A stretch of DNA of 64,000 bases, taken from Ottelia alismoides. Its lineage: Eukaryota; Streptophyta; Magnoliopsida; Alismatales; Hydrocharitaceae. Positions 1-11,613 of the stretch are shown here, piece after piece; position 1 is the stretch's first letter, and each line of letters starts with the position of its first letter. The notes under the pieces were generated by a model. It was not told the origin of the DNA and searched no databases. It saw nothing but the letters and a program-made list of their open reading frames with translations. Made by a program: the position numbers and the translations under genes. The stretch covers positions 558,001 to 622,000 of the forward strand of contig JAZKJV010010530.1 in the NCBI GenBank assembly GCA_037367405.1, in the 5' to 3' direction.

Positions 1-581
1 AGATCGATTAAATAAACTTGGAATAAAAAGAACCTTGTTTTATGGGTCTATAAAGGCCTCATTGTTTGAATTTACTTGCAAGTGAGGGAAAGAGATGACA
101 CTATGATAGAGCCAAGTCAGGATTTTCATATAGACTACTAGTTCTACAAAAATGATTAGCCACTTTTCACTGAGGATCTACAGGTAGCCCATAAATGATC
201 CAGATTTCCTTAGCAGAGTGGGAGGTTTAAAGGATGTTTTGTAAGGCTCAATCCTCAAGAAAAGGGTAGCCATATTTATATGATCTGCACTTACTCTTAT
301 ACTGGTTGAAAGTGGGTGCAACTAGTCGTAGGAATCAGGACATTCTGTACGGAAGTATAGGAACCCAACAACTCGTTAATCTTTCAAAGATTGCATATAT
401 CACCAATTAAAACTCACAAGATAATTTGACTGAACCTTTACCACCATCACGTGTGGAGTTAGTAAATTTGAAGGTTTGAATTTTGTTTGTATTTTGTGAG
501 TTTACTCTACACATTTACGTGCACCGTAGAACTAGCACCTCATTGAATATCATGTTCTGAACGGTTCTTTTGACATCGAAG
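1..581 (+). other. Element B 5' leader, array unit 1 (partial)
   Basis: Untranslated leader just upstream of the gag start at 582. It is homologous to 4123-4721 and 8262-8861. In this copy the acceptor-like CAG before the gag start is changed to CAT (near 552), and an 18-bp stretch that is doubled in units 2 and 3 (near 4497-4530) is present once. No coding capacity is seen. Confidence 0.8.
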
Positions 582-1132
582 ATGCCTAATTGGGAGAATA
601 TTTATTCTAACTTCGTGAATCTCTCGTTGAACCCTCCAAGAATATCATCTTCAAAGGTCCAAGCGCAACATGGTCCAACCTAGACTCATGACACTCTTGA
701 TCCCTAGATCTCTCACTTTCGGGATGGCCACTATCAAACCATTTCTTTCTCTACTCCCACCTCACCTAGGAAGACCTTCACCTCAGTGAGAATATCTTCA
801 TTTTAAATCCTCTTCTAATCAAGACCAACTTCTTGATTCAGGCCCTGAAGAGGATTCAAGTAAAATGCCTCCAAAGACAAAAGAAGAGGAAGAAGAACAC
901 CCTGAAGACTTGACGAGAATGGTACTATCCAGATTAGTTGCATCTGAGCAACAAAAAACATTACGTAGAGCTCATTTAGGACAACTCAATGTTGGGGTCG
1001 AATCACTAATGGATGCGGTGTACAACCTCAGATAGTACAGAATTCGGAACTATTTGAGTCTGACCGAACCAGAAGTTGATTTTTAGTTGAAACTATTGCT
1101 TCTGATGTTATTGCCGTATTTTGATGGGAATG
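582..1132 (+). pseudogene. gag: gag 5' fragment of element B, array copy 1
   Basis: Start of a Ty3/gypsy gag (capsid/nucleocapsid precursor). It opens with MPNWENIYSNF, matching MANWENIY in the other array copies and the related starts MADWSDFY (element A, 19903) and MNSW (element C, 44226). A later acidic stretch (EEEEEHPED) and a 'LMDAVYN' segment are shared with C gag. The frame is broken by stops and shifts. The fragment ends at the GAATG that precedes a reversed LTR of family A, the same junction as in every array unit. It is non-functional and duplicated as part of the array. Confidence 0.8.
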
Positions 1133-3313
1133 TATCGATAGGGATTTTCAGTGGATTTTAATTTATTTAGATGAGATAAAAAAGTGCAATTGTTGTCGGC
1201 ATTGCAACCCAAATAATCCCACAACAAAAAGTTTTATTTAAACCTCAAACAAAAACTACAAAAAAATGTTGTAGACAGAGAATTTGGTATTTAATTTACA
1301 TGTATAGCTAACATGATCGAGCTCAGGGAGCATACAAATCCCGAGAGTTGTTCAAATAATTGAAAAAAATCAACTAAAGAAAGAAGGAAATCTCAAATGC
1401 AAACTATGCTTGGTTTTTATAGGATTTTTGTGTTCGAATTTTTTAAATTTCCTTATTTTTATATTTCTATTTTCTGAAATTAAAATTTTTAGTGATTTAA
1501 ATTTTGCAAATTTTTAATTTTCAAAAAATCATTTTTTAAAGCAAATGATTTATACATGAAAGAAATGAAACCCTCTCCTTTTGGATTTTTCAAATAAGAC
1601 AAAAATGCTCAAAATTTCCAAATAATTTTTTTATGTTTTTATGATTTTTTAACTATTTTCATAATTATTCTAAGATTTTTATATTTTTTAGGATTTTTAA
1701 AACGAATAAAAAGAGAGAATAATGCAAATAGTCAGCAAAAAGAATTATTTTTAAATATTAAAAAAAAGTAAAATTTATGAAAAATATTTTTCTTATAAAC
1801 TACATTAAATTATCTACAAACAGGAGTTGAAATCACAATTTTGGATTTTCTACAATTTTATATGAGTTTTATAAAATTTTGAGTATTTTGTAATTTTTTT
1901 GGGTTTTAAAAATAATAAATGCAAGAATATTAGAAATAAATAATGCATGAAAATTCGAAAGACAATAAAATGTACAGAAAGGAAACTAATCTATTTTTTT
2001 GGATTTTTTTACCTATTATTTGAATTTTTATGAGTTTTGAAAGTTCAAACAAGGGAGAATGCATTTTTTATTTTTTAATAATAACAACGATGATAAATTG
2101 TAATGGAAAAATTAATGCAGATGGAACAACAAGTAGGAAATAACACTATTTTTTGTAGAATTTATTGAGCAAAAATACTATTTGTTCCATTGATAAGATC
2201 ATGCAAAATTTAAAGTCTGAAAGCACAGTCTAAATAACAGTTATTCAAAGTTTTTAAAGTAAATATAATAAGAATAAAAATATAGGGGGAAAATCACAAA
2301 ATACCTAAAGATGATGTGTGTTGCACGTGCTTGAATGACTGACAGGGACTGTCATGCAAAATCAGGAACTTCCGTAGGCTTGAATGTAATTTTTTCAATT
2401 TTTTTGTCTTTAATTCCCCTTTGGTTCCTCTTCATTACTAATCCGTGTTCTAAAAAAAATGGGGCACCGCCGTCGCTTTCTTCCTTCACAAGCAGGTGCG
2501 ACAGACGTAGAGTTGTTTGGGCCTCGTACGGTGGGATGACACTCCTCTCCAGGAGCGGGGCGACGTGGTTGACTACGGTGGAGCTCGCGCTGATCTAGTC
2601 AAGCCTCCTCTGTTCAAATGGTGCACGTTGCAGCATTGCGCAGGTGGAGCAGGAGGAGGATGGACGGTGGGCGTGTATGGAGGAAGCTCCGCCAGGAGGT
2701 GGGGCGATTGCGACTAATGTGGGCGGTGCGCACGATGAAGCTCCACCTCCACATGGCGGATCAGGAGGCGACTGCGACGGGGCAAGACATGCCTCCGACA
2801 ATTGGTGTGGTTGGCAAGCGGTGAAGGCGTAGAGGGTTCTCAAGGTTGGCGACGGTGGCAGGCGACCCCTATTGGAGATGTTGCGGATGGCGAAGAGGGT
2901 GGGAGGCGACGATAGGAGTGTTGTCGACCCCAGCAAGAGATTTTTTTTTAAAATTTTAATTTTTTGTAATATTTTTTTTGTAAAAATAGAAAAAGAAACT
3001 ACAATATCTTTGTTTTTCCCTTTTTATTGTAAAAAACAGAACTGTAAAATTTTTATTTCTTTTATATTTTTAATGTTTTTTAAAATATAGAAATTGTATT
3101 TTTTTTTAATTTTTAATTCCAGCAATAAAATATAGAAAAAATGAATCGAGCACAAACACTCGATCTAAAATCAAATAAAGAAATGTGAGTGGATAACAGA
3201 TCTGGCAGTTTTGATGGAAGATCCGTGTCTCCAGCCACAATACGTAGTCGAAGGTGAGAGATTGTGTGAGGTAGAATGGGAAGCGGATAGATCGAGAAGG
3301 TGACGATGGAATC
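1133..3313 (-). mobile_element. Truncated family-A LTR (reverse orientation), array copy 1
   Basis: Aligns along its length with the LTRs of element A (12162-15928 and 21167-24798), beginning at the LTR 3' terminus (GATAGGGATTTTCAG) and stopping after GACGATGGAATC near 3313. The remaining third of the LTR, including the promoter-like part, is missing, so this fragment should not start transcription. It is mostly A/T runs and contains a GC-rich island at about 2460-2930. Small open frames in the island differ in frame between copies and are not called as genes. Confidence 0.85.
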
Positions 3314-4721
3314 CGTTTTTTTCTTCTTTCTCTCAAATATTTTTTCTACTCATTTTTGTGTATATATATATTGTAGTCAATATCTCTAATATAAATTTTA
3401 TTTTCCTTGCGAGGGACCAGTGGACTTGGAGTGCATCAGAGGACGACGGACGTGACACACGTCGATTGGTGAAGATCAAGGAATTTAATTTATTTTGAGA
3501 GCATTATAAAATAGTAAATTTTTGTAATTATAGTGTTGTAATAATTTAGGTAATTTGCTCAATCACAACGGCTCTTATTTGATATCTCGTGTGTGTAAAA
3601 GAGACTTGGACATTATTTTGTGGTGTGTCGAGACATGTTTCACTCTCCGGTGAGGGTGGGGCTCTACTTGAGTGCCGAAATTAAGGATAGGTACATGGTA
3701 GTGTAACATCAAATTTGTTTGTAACCTTCATAATTTAGGCCGAATATATCTTAAAAGATTCACACATCTGATAAGATTTCTAATGAGACGCATATAGACA
3801 CGTACTACATAGCTCAAATTAATATAATTCGTCCCCACTAATAGTATATTGTTTAGGTATGGTTTTCTCGTTCTGCATGCTTTTAGTGTAAATTTACAAA
3901 TTCAGTTTTACATAACGTGTGAAGAGTGCTGGGAGACATTGTAAGTATACCTTCTTCTGAGCATGCATCATCGTTTCACGTTTGCATTCTGATTTCTAAC
4001 TTTTCTCTGCTTTACAACTTAAGATTGAAAAGGAAATTGGGACTGAACGATAAACATGCCTTGTTTTTCTTAGATTAAAGTTCAAGCAACAACCTAACTT
4101 TAAAATTGGGACAAAATTGACCAGATTGATTAAACAAAATTGGAATAAAAAGAACCTTGTTTTATGGGTGTATAAAGCCCTCATTGTTTGAATATACTTG
4201 CAACTGAGGGAAAGAGATGACACTATGATAGAGCCAAGCCAGGATTTTCATATAGACTATCAGTTCTATAAAAATGATTAGCCACTTTTCAGTGAGGATC
4301 TACAGGTAGCCCATAAACGGTCCAGATTTCCTTAGCAGAGTGGGAGGTTTAGAGGATGTTTTGTAAAGCTCAATCCTCAAGAAAAGGGTAGCCATATTTA
4401 TATGATCTGCACTTAGTCCTATACCGGTTGAAAGTGGGTGCAACTAGTCGTAGGAATCAGGACATTCTGTACGGAAGTGTAGGAACCCAACAACTCGTTA
4501 ATCTTTCAAAGATTGTTAATCTTTCAAAGATTGCATATATCACCAATTAAAACTCACAAGATAATTCGACCGAACCTTTACCACCATCACGTGTGGAGTT
4601 AGTAAATTTGAAGGTTTGAATTTTGTTTGAATTTTGTGAGTTTACTCTGCACATTTACATGCACCGTAGAACTAGCACCTCATTGAATATCAGGTTCTGA
4701 ACGGTTCTTTTGACATCGAAG
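3314..4721 (+). promoter_or_regulatory. Element B 5' leader with splice-like signals, array copy 2
   Basis: Joined at 3313/3314 to the truncated LTR. It begins with a T-rich stretch leading to TTTCCTTGCGAG followed by GGACC (near 3402-3414). The same position in elements A and C carries a pyrimidine-rich stretch ending in AG before GGCCC, and homology among the three families becomes visible just after it, so it is a candidate 3' splice site. A strong donor-like GTAAGTATACC starts near 3941 and an acceptor-like ATATCAG lies near 4693, just before the gag start. The GCATGCATCAT element at 3961-3971 is conserved in A and C leaders. Function is inferred only. Confidence 0.6.
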
Positions 4722-5272
4722 ATGGCTAATTGGGAGAATATTTATTCTAACTTCGTGAATCTCTCGATGAACCCTCCAAGAAGTACATCTTCAGAGGTTC
4801 ATGCGCAACATGGTCCAACCTGGACTCATGACACTCTTGAGCCCTGGATCTCTCCCTCTCGGGATGGTCACTATCAAACCATTTCTTTCTCTACTCCCAC
4901 CTCACCTAGGAAGACCTTCATCTCAGTGAGAATAGCTTCATTTTAAATCCTCTTCTAATCAAAACCAACTTCTTGATTCAGGCCCTGAAGAGGATTCAAG
5001 TAAAATGCCTCCAAAGACGAAAGAAGAGGAAGAAGAACACCCTGAAGACTCGACGAGAATGGTACTATCCAGATTAGTTGCATCTGAGCAACAACAAACA
5101 TTACTTAGAGCTCATTTAGGAAAACTCAATGTTGGTGTCGAACCACTAATGGATGCGGTGTACAACCTCGGATAGTACAGAATTCGGAACTATTTGAGTC
5201 CGACCGAACCAGAAGTTGATTTTTATTTGAAACTGTTGTTTCTGATGTTATTGCCGCATTTTGATGGGAATG
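4722..5272 (+). pseudogene. gag: gag 5' fragment of element B, array copy 2
   Basis: Best preserved gag start in the array. It opens with MANWENIYSNF and reads on past the 'DGHYQTISF' stretch for about 75 codons before a stop. The gag then continues in another frame with an acidic segment and a leucine-rich helix-like part, ending near PHFDG. It is cut at GAATG by the reversed family-A LTR. Array copy 3 is nearly identical; the gag in front of element A is more diverged. There is no complete capsid domain. Confidence 0.8.
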
Positions 5273-7458
5273 TATCAATAGGGATTTTCAGTGAATTTTA
5301 ATTTATTTAGATGAAATAATAAAAGTGCAATTGTTGTCGGCGTTGCAACCCAAATAATCCCACAACAAAAAGTTTTATTTAAACCTCAAGCAAAAACTAC
5401 AAAAAAATGTGGTAGCCAGAGAATTTGGTATTTAATTTACATGTATAGCTAACATGATCGAGCTCAGGAAGCCTACAAATCTCGAGAGTTGTTCAAATAA
5501 TTGAAAAAAAATCAACTAAAGAAAGAAGGAAATCTCAAATGCAAACTATGCTTGGTTCTTGTAGGATTTTTGTGTTCGAATTTTTAAGATTTCTTTATTT
5601 TTATATTTCTAATTCTGAAATTAAAATTTTTAATGATTTAAATTTTGCAAATTTTTAATTTTCAAAAAATCATTTTTTAAAGCAAATGATTTATACATGA
5701 AAGAAATGAAACCCTCTCCTTTTGGATTTTTTCAAATATGACAAAAATGCTCAAAAATGTCCAAATAATTTTTTTATGTTTTTATGATTTTTTAACTATT
5801 TTCATAATTATTCTAAGATTTTTATATTTTTTTGGAATTTTAAAACGAATAAAAAGAGAGAATAATGCAAATAGTCAGCAAAAAGAATTATTTTTAAACA
5901 GTAAAAAAAGTAAAATTTATGAAAAATATTTTTCTTATAAACTACAGGAAATTATCTACAAACAGGAATTGAAATCACAATTTTGGATTTTCTACAATTT
6001 TATATGAGTTTTATAAGATTTAGAGTATTTTGTAATTTTTTTGGGTTTTAAAAATAATAAATTTAAGAATATTAGAAATAAATAATGCATGAAAATTCGA
6101 AAGACAATAAAATGTACAGAAAGGAAACTAATCTATTTTTTGGATTTTTTTTACCTATTATTTGAATTTTCATGAATTTTGAAAGTTCAAACAAGGGAGA
6201 ATGCATTTTTTATTTTTGAATAATAACAATGATGATAAACTGTAATGGAAAAATTAATGCAGATGGAACAACAAGTAGGAAATAACACTATCTTTTGTAG
6301 AATTTATTGAGCACAAATACTATTTGTTCCAATGAAAAGATCATGCAAAATATAAAGTCTGAAAGCACTGTCTAAATAACAGTTATTCAAAGTTTTTAAA
6401 GTAAAATATAATAAGAATAAAACTATAGGGGGAAAATCACAAAATACCTAAAGATGACGTGTGTTGCACGTGCTTGAATGACTGACAGGGATTGTCATGC
6501 AAAATCAGGAACTTCCATAGGCTTGAATGTAATTTTTCCAATTTTTTTATCTTTAATTCCCCTTTGGTTCCTCTTCATTACTAATCTTTGTTCTAAAAAA
6601 TGGGGCACCGCCGTCGCTTTCTTCCTTCACAAGCAGGTGCGACAGACGTAGAGATGTTTGGGCCTCGTACAGTGGGATGACACTCCTCCCCAAGAGTGGG
6701 GCGACGTGGTTGACTACGGTGGAGCTCGTGCTGATCTAGTCATGCCTCGACTGTTCAAATGGTGCACGTTGCAGCATTGCACAGGTGGAGCAGGAGGAGG
6801 ATGGACGGTGGGCGTGTATGGAGGAAGCTCCGCCAGGCGGTGGGGCGATTGCGACTTATGTGGGCGGTGCGCACGATGAAGCTCCACCTCCACATGGCGG
6901 ATCAAGAGGCGGTCGCGACGGGGCAAGACATGCCTCCAACAGTCGGGGTGGTTGGCAAGGCGGTGAAGGCGTAGAGGGTTCTCAAGGTTGGCGACGGTGG
7001 CAGGCGACCCCTATTGGAGATGTAGCGGATGGCGAAGAGGGTGGGAGGCGACGGTAGGAGTGCTGCCAACCCCAGCTAGAGAATTTTTTGTTTTTTAAAA
7101 TTTTGATTTTTTGTAATATTTTTTTTGTAAAAAATAGAAAAAGAAACTACAATATCTTTGTTTTTCCCTTTTTATTGTAAAAACAGAACTGTAAAATTTT
7201 TATTTTTTATTTTTTTAATGTTTTTTAAAATATAGCAATTGTATTTTTTTTTAATTTTTAATTCCAGCAATAAAATATAGAAAAAATGAATCGAGCACAA
7301 CCACTCGATCTAAAATCAAATAAAGAAATGTGAGTGGATAACAGATCTGACAGTTGTGATGGAAGATCCGTGTCTCCAGCCACAATACGTAGTCGAAGGT
7401 GAGAGATTGCGTGAGGTAGAATGGGAAGCTGATAGATCGAGAAGGTGCCGATGGAATC
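5273..7458 (-). mobile_element. Truncated family-A LTR (reverse orientation), array copy 2
   Basis: Same content and both breakpoints as the fragment at 1133-3313: LTR 3' terminus at the left, GC-rich island at about 6600-7075, and a right breakpoint after GATGGAATC. Differences from copy 1 are scattered substitutions and short indels in A/T runs. No gene is seen. Confidence 0.85.
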
Positions 7459-8861
7459 CATTTTTTCTTCTTTCTCTCAAATATTTTTCTACTCATTTTT
7501 GTGTATATATTTTGTAGTCAATATCTCTAATATAAATTTTATTTTCCTTGCGAGGGACAAGTGGACTTGGAGTACATCAGAGCACGACTGACGTGACACA
7601 CGTCGATTGGTGAAGATCAAGGAATTTAATTTATTTTGAGAGCATTATAAAATAGTAAATTTTTTTATTTACTGTGTTGTAATAATTTAGGTAATTTGCT
7701 CATTCACAACTGCTCTTGTTTGATATCTCGTGTGTGTAAAAGAGACTTGGACATTATTTTGTGGTGTCGAGACATGTTTCACTCTCCGGTGAGGGTGGGG
7801 CCCTACTTGAGTGGCGAAACCAAGGATAGGTACACGGTAGTGTAACATCAAATTTGTTTGTACCCTTCGTAATTTAGGCCAAATATATCTTAAAAGATTC
7901 ACACATCTGATAAGATTTCTAATGAGACGCACATAGACACGTACTACTTAGCTCAAATTAATATAATTCTTCCCCACTAATAGTATATTGTTTAGGTATG
8001 GTTTTCTCGTTCTGCATGCTTTTAGTGTAAATTTACAAATTCAGTTTTACATAACGTGTGAAGAGTGCTGGGAGACATTGTAAGTATACCTTCTTCTGAG
8101 CATGCATCATCATTTCACGTTTGCATTCTGATTTCTAACTCCTCTCCTCTTTACAACTTAAGATTGAAAAGGAAATTGGGACTGAACGATAGACATGCCA
8201 TGTTTTTCTTAGATTAAAGTCCAAGCGACAACCTAACATTAAAATTGGGACAGAATTGACCAGATTGATTAAACAAAATTGGAATAAAAAGAACCTTGTT
8301 TTATGGGTGTATAAAGCCCTCATTGTTGGAATTTACATGCAACTGAGGGAAAGAGATGACACTATGATAGGGCCAAGCCAGGATTTTCATATGGACTATT
8401 AGTTCTATAAAAATGATTAGCCACTTTTCAGTGAGGATCTACAGGTAGCCCATAAATAGTCCAGATTTCCTTAGCAGAGTGGGAGGTTTAGAGGATGTTT
8501 TGTAAAGCTCAATCCTCAAGAAAAGGGTAGCCATATTTATATGATCTGCACTTAGTCCTATACCGGTTGAAAGTGGGTGCAACTAGTCGTAGGAATCAGG
8601 ACATTCTGTACGGAAGTATAGGAACCCAACAACTCGTTAATCTTTCAAAGATTGTTAATCTTTCAAAGATTGCACATATCACCAATTAAAACTCACAAGA
8701 TAATTCGACCGAACCTTTACCACCATCACGTGTGGAGTTAGTAAATTTTAAGGTTTGAATTTTGTTTGTATTTTTGTGAGTTTACTCTGCACATTTACGT
8801 GCACCGTAGAACTAGCACCTAATTGAATTTCAGGTTCTGAACGGTTCTTTTGACATCGAAG
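7459..8861 (+). promoter_or_regulatory. Element B 5' leader, array copy 3
   Basis: Repeats 3314-4721 with the same candidate acceptor near 7550, the candidate donor GTAAGTATACC near 8081, the GCATGCATCAT element at 8100-8110 and an acceptor-like CAG near 8833. No coding sequence is supported. Confidence 0.6.
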
Positions 8862-9412
8862 ATGGCTAATTGGGAAAATATTTATTCTAACTTCGTGAAT
8901 CTCTCGTTGAACCCTCCAAGAAGTGCATCTTCAGAGGTCCAAGCGCAACATGGTCCAACCTGGACTCATGACACTCTTGAGCCCTGGATCTCTCACTCTC
9001 GGGATGGTCACTATCAAACCATTTCTTTCTCTACTCCCACCTCACCTAGGAAGACCTTCACCTCAGTGAGAATAGCTTCATTTTAAATCCTCTTCTAATC
9101 AAGACCAACTTCTTGATTCAGGCCCTGAAGAGGATTCAAGTAAAATGCCTCCGAAGACGAAAGAAGAGGAAGAAGAACACCCTGAAGACTTGACGAGAAT
9201 AGTACTATCCAGATTAGTTGCATCTGAGCAACAACAAACATTACTTAGAGCTCATTTAGGAAAACTCAATGTTGGGGTCGAACCACTAATGGATGCGGTG
9301 TACAACCTCGGATAGTACAGAATTCAGAACTATTTGAGTCCGACCGTACCAGAAGTTGATTTTTATTTGAAACTGTTGTTTCTGATGTTATTGCCGCATT
9401 CTGATGGGAATG
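8862..9412 (+). pseudogene. gag: gag 5' fragment of element B, array copy 3
   Basis: Starts MANWENIYSNF and runs like copy 2 (4722-5272), with a stop after about 75 codons and continuation in another frame. It terminates at the same GAATG/LTR junction. It is a duplicate produced with the array and has no capsid domain. Confidence 0.8.
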
Positions 9413-10310
9413 TATCAATAGGGATTTTCAGTGAATTTTAATTTACTTAGATGAAATAATAAAGTGCAATTGTTGTCGGTTGCAACCCAAATAATTTCAC
9501 AAGAAAAAGTTTTATTTAAACCTCAAGCAAAAACTACTAAAAAATGTTGTAGCCAGAGAATTTGGTATTTAATTTACATGTATAGCTAACATGATCGAGC
9601 TCAGGGAGCCTACAAATCCCGAGAATTTTTCAAATAATTGAAAAAAATCAACTAAAGAAAGAAGGAAATCTCAAATGCAAACTATGCTTGGCTTTTGTAG
9701 GATTTTTGTGTTCTAATTTTTTAAATTTCTTTATTTTTATATTTCTATTTTCTGAAATTAAAATTTTTAATGATTTAAATTTTGCAAATATTTAATTTTC
9801 AAAAAATCATTTTTTAAAGCAAAAAATTTATACATGAAAGAAATGAAACCCTCTTCTTTTGGATTTATCGAATAAGACAAAAATGCTCAAAATGTCCAAA
9901 TAATTTTTTTATGTTTTTATGATTTTTTAACTATTTTTATAATTATTCTAATATTTTTATATTTTTTAGGATTTTTAAAACGAATAAAAAGAGAGAATAA
10001 TGCAAATAGTCAGCAAAAAGGATTATTTTTAAATACTAAAAAAATGTAAAATTTGTGAAAAATATTTTTCTTATAAACTACAGGAAATTATCTACAAACA
10101 GGAATTGAAATCACAATTTTGGATTTTCTACAATTTTATATGAGTTTTATAAGATTTTGAGTATTTTGTAATTTGTTTGGGTTTTAAAAATAATAAATGC
10201 AAGAATATTAGAAATAAATAATGCATGAAAATTCAAAAGACAATAAAATGTACAGAAAGGAAACTAGTCTATTTTTTTTGGATTTTTTTACCTATTATTT
10301 GAATTTTTAT
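9413..10310 (-). mobile_element. Family-A LTR fragment shortened by internal deletion, array copy 3
   Basis: Matches 1133-2030 and 5273-6165, then jumps directly to sequence equivalent to 3373 onwards. The deletion removes the GC-rich island and the LTR/leader junction. Only two or three bases of microhomology (TG/ATG) are visible at the joint, which fits end joining rather than homologous exchange. Confidence 0.85.
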
Positions 10311-11613
10311 GTAGTCAATATCTCTAATATAAATTTTATTTTCCTTGCGAGGGACCAGTGGACTTGGAGTGCATCAGAGGACGACGGACGTGACATACGT
10401 CGATTGGTGAAGATCAAGGAATTTAATTTATTTTGAGAGCATTACAAAATAGTAAATTTTTGTAATTACTGTGTTGTAATAATTTAGGCAATTTGCTCAT
10501 TCACAACGGCTCTTGTTTGATATCTCGTGTGTGTAAAAGAGACGGGCATTATTTTGTGGTGTGTCGAGACATGTTTCACTCTCCGATGAGGGTGGGCTCT
10601 ACATGAGTGGCGAAATTAAGGATAGGTACATGGTAGTGTAACATCAAATTTGTTTTTACCCTTCGTAATTTAGGCCAAATATATCTTAAAAGATTCACAC
10701 ATCTGATAAGATTTCTAATGAGACGCACATAGACACGTACTACTTAGCTCAAATTAATATAATTCTTCCCTGCTAATAGTATATTGTTTAGGTATGGTTT
10801 TCTCGTTCTGCATGCTTTTAGTGTAAATTTACAAATTCAGTTTTACATAACATATGAAGAGTGCTGGGAGACATTGTAAGTATACTTTCTTCTGAGCATG
10901 CATCATCATTTCACGTTTGCACTCTGATTTATAACTCCTCTTTGCTTTACAACTTAAGATCAAAAAGGAAATTGGGACTGAACGATAGACATGCCTTGTT
11001 ATTCTTAGGTTAAAGTTCAAGCGCAGAATTGACCAGATTGATTAAACAAAGTTGGAATAAAAAGAACCTTGTTTTATGGGTGTATAAAGCCCTCATTGTT
11101 TGAATTTACTTGCAACTGAGGGAAAGAGATGACACTATGATAGAGCCAAGCCAGGATTTTCATATAGACTATTAGTTCTACAAAAATTATTAGCCACTTT
11201 TCAGTGAGGATCTACAGGTAGCCCGTAAACGGTCTGGATTTCCTCAGCTGAATGGGAGGTTTAGAGGATGTTATGTAAGGCTCTATCCTTAAGAAACACG
11301 TAGCCGTATTTATATGATCTGCACTTACTTCTATACTAGGTGAAAGTGGGTGGAACTAGTCCTAGGAATCGATACATTATGTAGGGAAGTACAAGCATAC
11401 AACAACTCGTTAATATTTCAAAGATTGCATTTATCACCCACTAAAACTCAAAAGATAATTGGGTCGAACCTTTACCACCATCACGTGTGGAGTTGGTGAA
11501 TTTGAGGGTTTGAATTTTGTTTTATTATGTGAGTTTAGTTTGCACATTTACATGCACCATAGAACTAGCATCTCATTGAATATCATATTCGAAGTAGTTC
11601 TTTTGACATGAAG
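10311..11613 (+). promoter_or_regulatory. Element B 5' leader, array copy 4 (directly upstream of the element A-bearing gag)
   Basis: Continues after the deletion joint with GTAGTCAATATCTC and the candidate acceptor stretch near 10350. It carries the GCATGCATCAT element at 10896-10906. To about 11225 it is almost identical to the other array copies; from about 11230 it differs at many positions (for example GGTCTGGATTTCCTCAGCTG). I read the change as a recombination or homogenisation boundary. Confidence 0.65.

Noticed and set aside
2595..2936. Open frame of 113 codons (minus strand) in the GC island of the family-A LTR, with similar frames at 13527-13865 and 22696-22989
   Set aside because: The copies share peptide pieces, but unit 2 and the 5' LTR shift frame midway, and proline/serine-rich frames are expected in GC-rich DNA. 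No start context or domain was found.
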